This document shows, piece by piece, positions 6,535 through 9,169 of a stretch of 9,169 nt of DNA. Every line of letters begins with the position of its first letter. Position 1 is the first letter of the stretch. A program made the position numbers and the translations under genes. The notes beneath the pieces were generated by a model, which made no database searches, was not told the DNA's origin, and was given only the letters and a program-made list of their open reading frames with translations. The stretch lies in NCBI GenBank assembly GCA_017552495.1, contig JAFZPW010000095.1, forward strand, positions 1-9,169, read 5' to 3'. The DNA is from Clostridia bacterium. Its GTDB lineage: Bacteria; Bacillota; Clostridia; Oscillospirales; Butyricicoccaceae.

Positions 6535-6610
6535 TTACTTTGCCTGCGACGCGGGCTTGATGTCGATCTTAAAGCCCGTCAGCTTCGCGGCAAGCCGCGC
6601 GTTCTGGCCC
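6535..6610 (-). repeat. nusA-proximal copy of the 76-bp repeat (codes the real NusA C-terminus)
   Basis: This is the partner of 6333-6408 and is in frame with the full nusA gene. The repeat begins at the last base of the Glu332 codon, in the GKEG loop of KH2, and ends with the TAA stop. The flanking bases on either side differ from those of the other copy. Confidence 0.92.
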
Positions 6611-7605
6611 TCTTTGCCGATGGCCAGCGAAAGCTGGTCGTCGGGCACCACCACGGTGCAGGACTTCCCGTCCTCCTTCATCTGGACGGAGACCACGTCG
6701 GCGGGCGACAGGGCCTCGGCCACAAACTGGACGGGATCCTCGCTGTATTTGATAATGTCGATTTTTTCGCCCTTGAGCTCCTCCACCACGGCGGCCACTC
6801 TGCCGCCCTTGGGGCCGACGCAGGCGCCGATGGGATCCACGTTTTCATCGTTGGACCAGACGGCGATCTTGCTTCTGGAGCCCGCCTCCCGGGCCATGGA
6901 CTGGATGACCACGGTGCCGTCGGCAATCTCGGGCACCTCCAGTTCAAACAGCCGCTTCACCAGGCCGGGATGGGTGCGGGACAGCATGATCTGCGGGCCC
7001 TTGCCGCCCCGGCGGACCTCCACCACATACACACGCACCCGGTCGCCCTCGCGAATCTCCTCTCCGGCGATCTGCTCCTGTGCCGAAAGCACGGCCTCGG
7101 TGCGCTCGCGCTTGCCGCTGAGCTCCAGAATGGCGCTGCCGTTCATGGGGTTGACGCGGGTGACGATCGCCGTGAGGATTTCATGCTCCTTGGAGGCGTA
7201 TTCGTCTGCGATCATGCCCCGCTCGGCCTCGCGGATGCCCTGAATGATGACCTGCTTCGCCGTGGAGGTGGCGATGCGGCCAAAATCCCGGGTCTGCACG
7301 TTGATTCGCACCTCGTCGCCGATCTGCGGGTCGGCGGAATAGGCCAGCGCGTCCTCCGGTGAAATCTCGGTGGCGGGATTCAACACCTCTTCCACCACGG
7401 TCTTTACCGCGTGCATGGAGATTTCCCCGGTCTCCTCGTCGATGTGGACGAACACATTGTCCAGCGCGGCGCTCTGGGGATCGCGCTTATACAGCGCCTT
7501 GTAAGCCGCCACCAGCGCCTGGCCGATCCGGTCGAGCATATACGCCTTGGGAATGCCTTTTTCTTTTTCCAGATCTTCCAGCGCCTTAATCATCTCACTT
7601 GCCAT
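6535..7605 (-). CDS. nusA: Transcription termination/antitermination factor NusA
   Basis: NusA binds RNA polymerase and nascent RNA, promotes pausing and hairpin-dependent termination, and takes part in antitermination. The 356 residues show an N-terminal RNA-polymerase-binding domain (about 1-125, starting with the EMIKALEDLEKEKGIPK helix), an S1 domain (about 130-200, EHEILTAIVTRVN to VRVYVVEVRRGGKGPQ), KH1 with the loop GPKG, and KH2 with the loop GKEG at 330-333. There are no C-terminal acidic repeats, which is normal for Bacillota; B. subtilis NusA is about 371 residues. The start has a GAGGAGAGGA site 6 nt upstream and lies 54 bp after rimP. The last 24 codons and the stop are present again 202 bp downstream, so the present C-terminus may have been supplied by recombination or insertion; the protein itself looks intact. 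Confidence 0.97.
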   Translation of the reverse strand: MASEMIKALEDLEKEKGIPKAYMLDRIGQALVAAYKALYKRDPQSAALDNVFVHIDEETGEISMHAVKTVVEEVLNPATEISPEDALAYSADPQIGDEVRINVQTRDFGRIATSTAKQVIIQGIREAERGMIADEYASKEHEILTAIVTRVNPMNGSAILELSGKRERTEAVLSAQEQIAGEEIREGDRVRVYVVEVRRGGKGPQIMLSRTHPGLVKRLFELEVPEIADGTVVIQSMAREAGSRSKIAVWSNDENVDPIGACVGPKGGRVAAVVEELKGEKIDIIKYSEDPVQFVAEALSPADVVSVQMKEDGKSCTVVVPDDQLSLAIGKEGQNARLAAKLTGFKIDIKPASQAK

Positions 7606-7659
7606 GGTCGTTCCTCTCCTCTTGCCCTCGGCGGGGCGTCGTATTTTTCAAAATCTTTT

Positions 7660-8124
7660 TCAAAAGTCAAAATGCAGGCGCACATGAGCCACGTCCGCCG
7701 CGGCAAAGGCGTGCGCTTCGCCCTCCCGCTCCACGGCGATCATCACGCCGTCGTGGGAAAGCAGCGTCCCCGTCAGCTCCTGCGCGCCGTTTACGGCGCG
7801 ATAAAAGGTCAGGGTCACGGCCTTCCCTTTTGCCCAGGCAAAATGCTCGGGCCGGGTGAGGGGCCGCTCCAGCCCCGCCGACGACACCTGCAGCAGATAG
7901 GCGGGCAGGCTGTCGAACTCCTTTGCGTCCAGCAGTGGATCCAGCGCCCGGGACACCGCCTCGCAGGCGGCCAGATCCACGCCCTCGTCCCGGTCGATAT
8001 ACACCGTGAGCACATGCTGCCGCCCCTCTTTTTCAAAGGTAACGTCCCACAAAGACAATCCGTTTTCCGCGCAGACCGGCCCGGCCATCTCGGTGACGCG
8101 GCGCACCACTTCCTTGTGTGTCAT
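7660..8124 (-). CDS. rimP: Ribosome maturation factor RimP
   Basis: RimP (YlxS/YhbC family) binds the 30S subunit early and is needed for its efficient maturation. The 154-residue product has the usual two parts: an N-terminal alpha/beta domain (about 1-85, with GLSLWDVTFEKEG, HVLTVYIDRDEGVDL and the YLLQVSSAGLERPL motif just after) and a C-terminal SH3-like barrel (about 90-154, beginning with GKAVTLTFYR). Length is typical (about 150-155). The ATG at 8124 follows GGGAGGAG and overlaps a possible leader ORF by ATGA. It is the first recognised gene of the nusA-infB operon, driven by a strong sigma-A promoter about 80 bp upstream. nusA starts 54 bp downstream with no evident terminator in between. 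Confidence 0.96.
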   Translation of the reverse strand: MTHKEVVRRVTEMAGPVCAENGLSLWDVTFEKEGRQHVLTVYIDRDEGVDLAACEAVSRALDPLLDAKEFDSLPAYLLQVSSAGLERPLTRPEHFAWAKGKAVTLTFYRAVNGAQELTGTLLSHDGVMIAVEREGEAHAFAAADVAHVRLHFDF

Positions 8125-8180
8125 GGCCTCTCCTCCCGTTCTAATTCAATAAAGAAGAGTGGACCTAAGTCCACTCTCAT
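8121..8180 (-). CDS. Possible 19-codon leader ORF overlapping rimP
   Basis: In the rimP leader, an ATG at 8180-8178 opens a frame for MRVDLGPLFFIELEREERP, ending in TGA at 8123-8121. The stop overlaps the rimP start as ATGA, the same junction type as ylxR/ylxQ. AGGA at 8192-8189 lies 8 nt before this ATG, and the predicted transcript start is about 20 nt upstream. The leader hairpin (8156-8177) covers its first codons and the rimP ribosome site lies in its last ones, so translating it would melt the stem and could deliver ribosomes to rimP. It could also be a chance frame; no family is recognised. Confidence 0.4.
   Translation of the reverse strand: MRVDLGPLFFIELEREERP
8156..8177 (-). promoter_or_regulatory. 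rimP leader hairpin (attenuator-like)
   Basis: On the minus strand, AGAGTGGAC-TTAG-GTCCACTCT forms a perfect 9-bp stem with a 4-nt loop, followed by TCTTTATT. This resembles a weak intrinsic terminator placed inside the 5' leader of the nusA operon, in line with the known tendency of nusA operons to be self-controlled through termination. I recall similar GAGTGG/CCACTC stems before ylxS/rimP in other Bacillota, but cannot confirm that here. Confidence 0.65.
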
Positions 8181-8196
8181 ACTTCCTATCCTACCT

Positions 8197-8228
8197 TATG
8201 CGGCTATTATAACACCTTGTTCCGCATA
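8197..8228. promoter_or_regulatory. Inverted repeat bracketing the operon's -10 box (possible operator)
   Basis: TATGCGG (8197-8203) and CCGCATA (8222-8228) are exact inverted 7-mers, centres 25 bp apart, one touching the -35 box and the other covering the expected transcription start. Because only one arm would be transcribed, it would act as a DNA site for a dimeric regulator and not as an RNA stem. A 7-mer match this close could also be chance. Confidence 0.35.
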
Positions 8229-8234
8229 TTGCAA
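8206..8234 (-). promoter_or_regulatory. Sigma-A promoter of the rimP-nusA-infB operon
   Basis: The -35 box TTGCAA is at 8234-8229 and the consensus -10 box TATAAT at 8211-8206, with a 17-bp spacer. Transcription should begin near 8199, giving a leader of about 75 nt before rimP. Confidence 0.85.
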
Positions 8235-8256
8235 GGGATTTTCCTGTAAAAATCCC
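8235..8256. repeat. 8-bp inverted repeat abutting the rimP -35 box
   Basis: GGGATTTT (8235-8242) and AAAATCCC (8249-8256) flank a 6-nt loop. It ends exactly at the -35 box. It might terminate the small upstream gene (no clear U-tract follows) or act as a regulator site; either is inference. Confidence 0.45.
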
Positions 8257-8280
8257 GTTTTTCGGCGGAAAATGGGGCAT

Positions 8281-8502
8281 TTATCCCCGATTCAGATAGA
8301 CCGGAAGGTCGTCCAGCGGCAATTCCAGGCCCACGGACTCTCCCGCCTCATCCAGCGCGGAAATCATCAAAAGCTCGCAGTCGTCGTAAATTTCATAAGC
8401 TTGAAAGACGCAGCCGCTCTCTTTCGCAAAGCGCTTTGCCGCGTCGATGAGCTGCGGGGCGGTGTATTCCGCACCCCGCCAGCGCAGGGCGGTCCATGCC
8501 AT
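8281..8502 (-). CDS. Unrecognised 73-residue acidic protein
   Basis: I do not recognise this family. The product is small, soluble-looking and acidic in its second half, with no signal peptide or membrane segment. It begins MAWTALRWRGAEYTAPQ, has a helix-like AAKRFAKESG stretch, then hydrophobic/acidic beta-like segments (VFQAYEIYDDCELLMIS, SVGLELPLDDLPVYLN), suggesting one small alpha/beta domain. It is likely real: AAAGGAG sits 8 nt before the ATG, a good promoter sits at 8535-8563, and codon use favours G/C in third position. A weak GGGG/CCCC stem followed by ATTTT overlaps its stop codon. It lies between spoVT and the rimP promoter; nothing in the sequence links it to either function. Confidence 0.75.
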   Translation of the reverse strand: MAWTALRWRGAEYTAPQLIDAAKRFAKESGCVFQAYEIYDDCELLMISALDEAGESVGLELPLDDLPVYLNRG

Positions 8503-8534
8503 GGTTCTCTCTCCTTTGTGTTGGCTTTTTGTTC

Positions 8535-8563
8535 AGTATACACCCATTTTCCGTCTTGCGCAA
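8535..8563 (-). promoter_or_regulatory. Sigma-A-like promoter of the 73-residue gene
   Basis: TTGCGC (8563-8558) and TATACT (8540-8535) are separated by exactly 17 bp, about 33 bp before the start codon. The -35 box is embedded in the perfect palindrome CTTGCGCAAG (8555-8564), which could serve as a regulator site. Confidence 0.7.
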
Positions 8564-8594
8564 GCGCGAAGCGGGTTTTGTGTCCCCGGAGCGG

Positions 8595-9122
8595 TCAGCC
8601 CTCCATCTGGCGGGCAAAAAACAGCGCCGCCGCCTGAGCCAGCTTCACGTCGCTCTCGGAAATCGGCTCCTCGCCTCCCAAAAGCGCCGCGCAGCCGCAC
8701 AGATCGCCTCCGGCGATCACCGGCACCACCACGCCGGCCTGCGCCCCCGTCACCCCCGGGCAAACGGGAATTCCCTCGTCGCTCTGCTGGATGCGGCGGG
8801 TCTGCATGGCGGCGTCGATCTCCGGCGAGATGGGCCTGCCGTCCAGCTCCCGGCGCAGCGCACCGGAGGCGGCGATGACGCTGTCCCGGTCGCACATCAC
8901 TGCCGGACGGGAGCAGGTGCGGGTGAGCGCCTCGCACAGATTGCCCGCCATAACGCTCTGCTCTCCCGCCGGAGAATATTTGCGGAAGATGACGCTGCCG
9001 CCGCTCTCGGTGAAAATCTCCAGCGGCTCGCCCTCCCGGATTTTCATGGTGCGGCGGATCTCCTTGGGGATAACCACCCGTCCCAGATCGTCGATGCGCC
9101 GCACGATACCCGTTGCTTTCAT
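8595..9122 (-). CDS. spoVT: Stage V sporulation regulator SpoVT (AbrB/GAF)
   Basis: SpoVT is a DNA-binding regulator made in the forespore that tunes sigma-G-dependent genes and spore quality in B. subtilis. The 175 residues compare well with about 178 in B. subtilis. Residues 1-50 form the swapped-hairpin AbrB DNA-binding domain, with the signature MKATGIVRRIDDLGRVVIPK followed by EIRRTMKI; residues about 55-175 form the GAF-like domain (VVVPVIAGGDLCGCAAL core). The ATG at 9122 has AGGAGG 9 nt upstream and matches the family's MKATGIVR start, so an upstream ATG at 9146 is rejected. It is followed by the promoter of the next gene and is probably a separate transcription unit from the rimP operon. 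Its presence is the main evidence that the organism forms endospores. Confidence 0.95.
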   Translation of the reverse strand: MKATGIVRRIDDLGRVVIPKEIRRTMKIREGEPLEIFTESGGSVIFRKYSPAGEQSVMAGNLCEALTRTCSRPAVMCDRDSVIAASGALRRELDGRPISPEIDAAMQTRRIQQSDEGIPVCPGVTGAQAGVVVPVIAGGDLCGCAALLGGEEPISESDVKLAQAAALFFARQMEG

Positions 9123-9144
9123 ATCAAAAAACCTCCTGTTTTCC

Positions 9145-9160
9145 ATCTGTTTTCACAGAT
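9145..9160. repeat. Small hairpin upstream of spoVT
   Basis: ATCTGT-GAAA-ACAGAT on the minus strand is a perfect 6-bp stem with a GNRA-type tetraloop, just downstream of the candidate -10 box. It may shape the very 5' end of the spoVT mRNA or be a protein site. Confidence 0.5.
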
Positions 9161-9166
9161 AGTATG
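9160..9166 (-). promoter_or_regulatory. Possible sigma-G/sigma-F type -10 box of spoVT
   Basis: CATACTA on the minus strand fits the CATnnTA pattern of forespore sigma-G promoters, and spoVT is sigma-G controlled in B. subtilis. The -35 box would lie beyond the window, so only half of the promoter can be judged. Confidence 0.4.
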
Positions 9167-9169
9167 AAC

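Noticed and set aside
6333..6610. Simple tandem duplication as the cause of the nusA-end repeat
   Set aside because: The sequence following each copy differs from the first base after the stop, which a single tandem duplication would not give without further insertion or deletion.

Overview
This window is the conserved translation/transcription-factor operon of a Bacillota (Firmicutes) bacterium. Every gene I can support is on the minus strand, so reading runs from high to low coordinates. The order spoVT - small ORF - rimP - nusA - ylxR - ylxQ - infB - [DMT permease] - rbfA - nrnA - truB is the standard Bacillota arrangement with two additions: the 73-residue ORF before rimP and the permease between infB and rbfA. 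The DNA is GC-rich by eye, and codons strongly prefer G or C in third position. A SpoVT homologue implies an endospore-former. Together these suggest a high-GC member of the Clostridia (Oscillospiraceae-like), although the exact taxon cannot be read from the sequence.

Layout. Positions 9122-8595 hold spoVT, with a possible sigma-G type -10 box at the window edge. Positions 8502-8281 hold an unrecognised 73-residue protein with its own sigma-A-like promoter. Positions 8256-8121 are the control region of the core operon: a strong promoter (TTGCAA-17-TATAAT), a 7+7 bp inverted repeat around the -10 box, a 9-bp leader hairpin, and a possible 19-codon leader ORF ending in an ATGA overlap with rimP. 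Then follow rimP (8124-7660) and nusA (7605-6535). A 262-bp nusA-ylxR gap contains a second copy of the last 24 codons of nusA and a hairpin-rich 126-bp spacer. After it come ylxR (6272-6003), ylxQ (6006-5488), infB (5484-3040), a pair of strong palindromes (3031-2973), an EamA-type permease gene (2961-2080), rbfA (2039-1650), nrnA (1666-701) and truB (from 707, cut by the window edge).

How the genes work together. RimP and RbfA mature the 30S subunit. NusA couples RNA polymerase to termination, antitermination and translation. YlxR and YlxQ are small RNA-binding proteins. IF-2 starts translation, NrnA clears nanoRNA/pAp, and TruB makes tRNA pseudouridine 55. Tight overlaps (ylxR/ylxQ 4 bp, rbfA/nrnA 17 bp, nrnA/truB 7 bp; ylxQ/infB 3 bp apart) indicate cotranscription and translational coupling. 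The breaks in this compactness are the nusA-ylxR gap and the infB-rbfA junction, and both carry additional DNA.

The most interesting signal is at nusA. A 76-bp block ending in its stop codon is present twice, 202 bp apart, and all three differences fall on third codon positions, so the encoded NusA tail is identical. That looks like a very small element, or the remains of one, inserted at the 3' end of nusA while restoring the C-terminus. No RNA genes, CRISPR arrays or transposase genes were seen.
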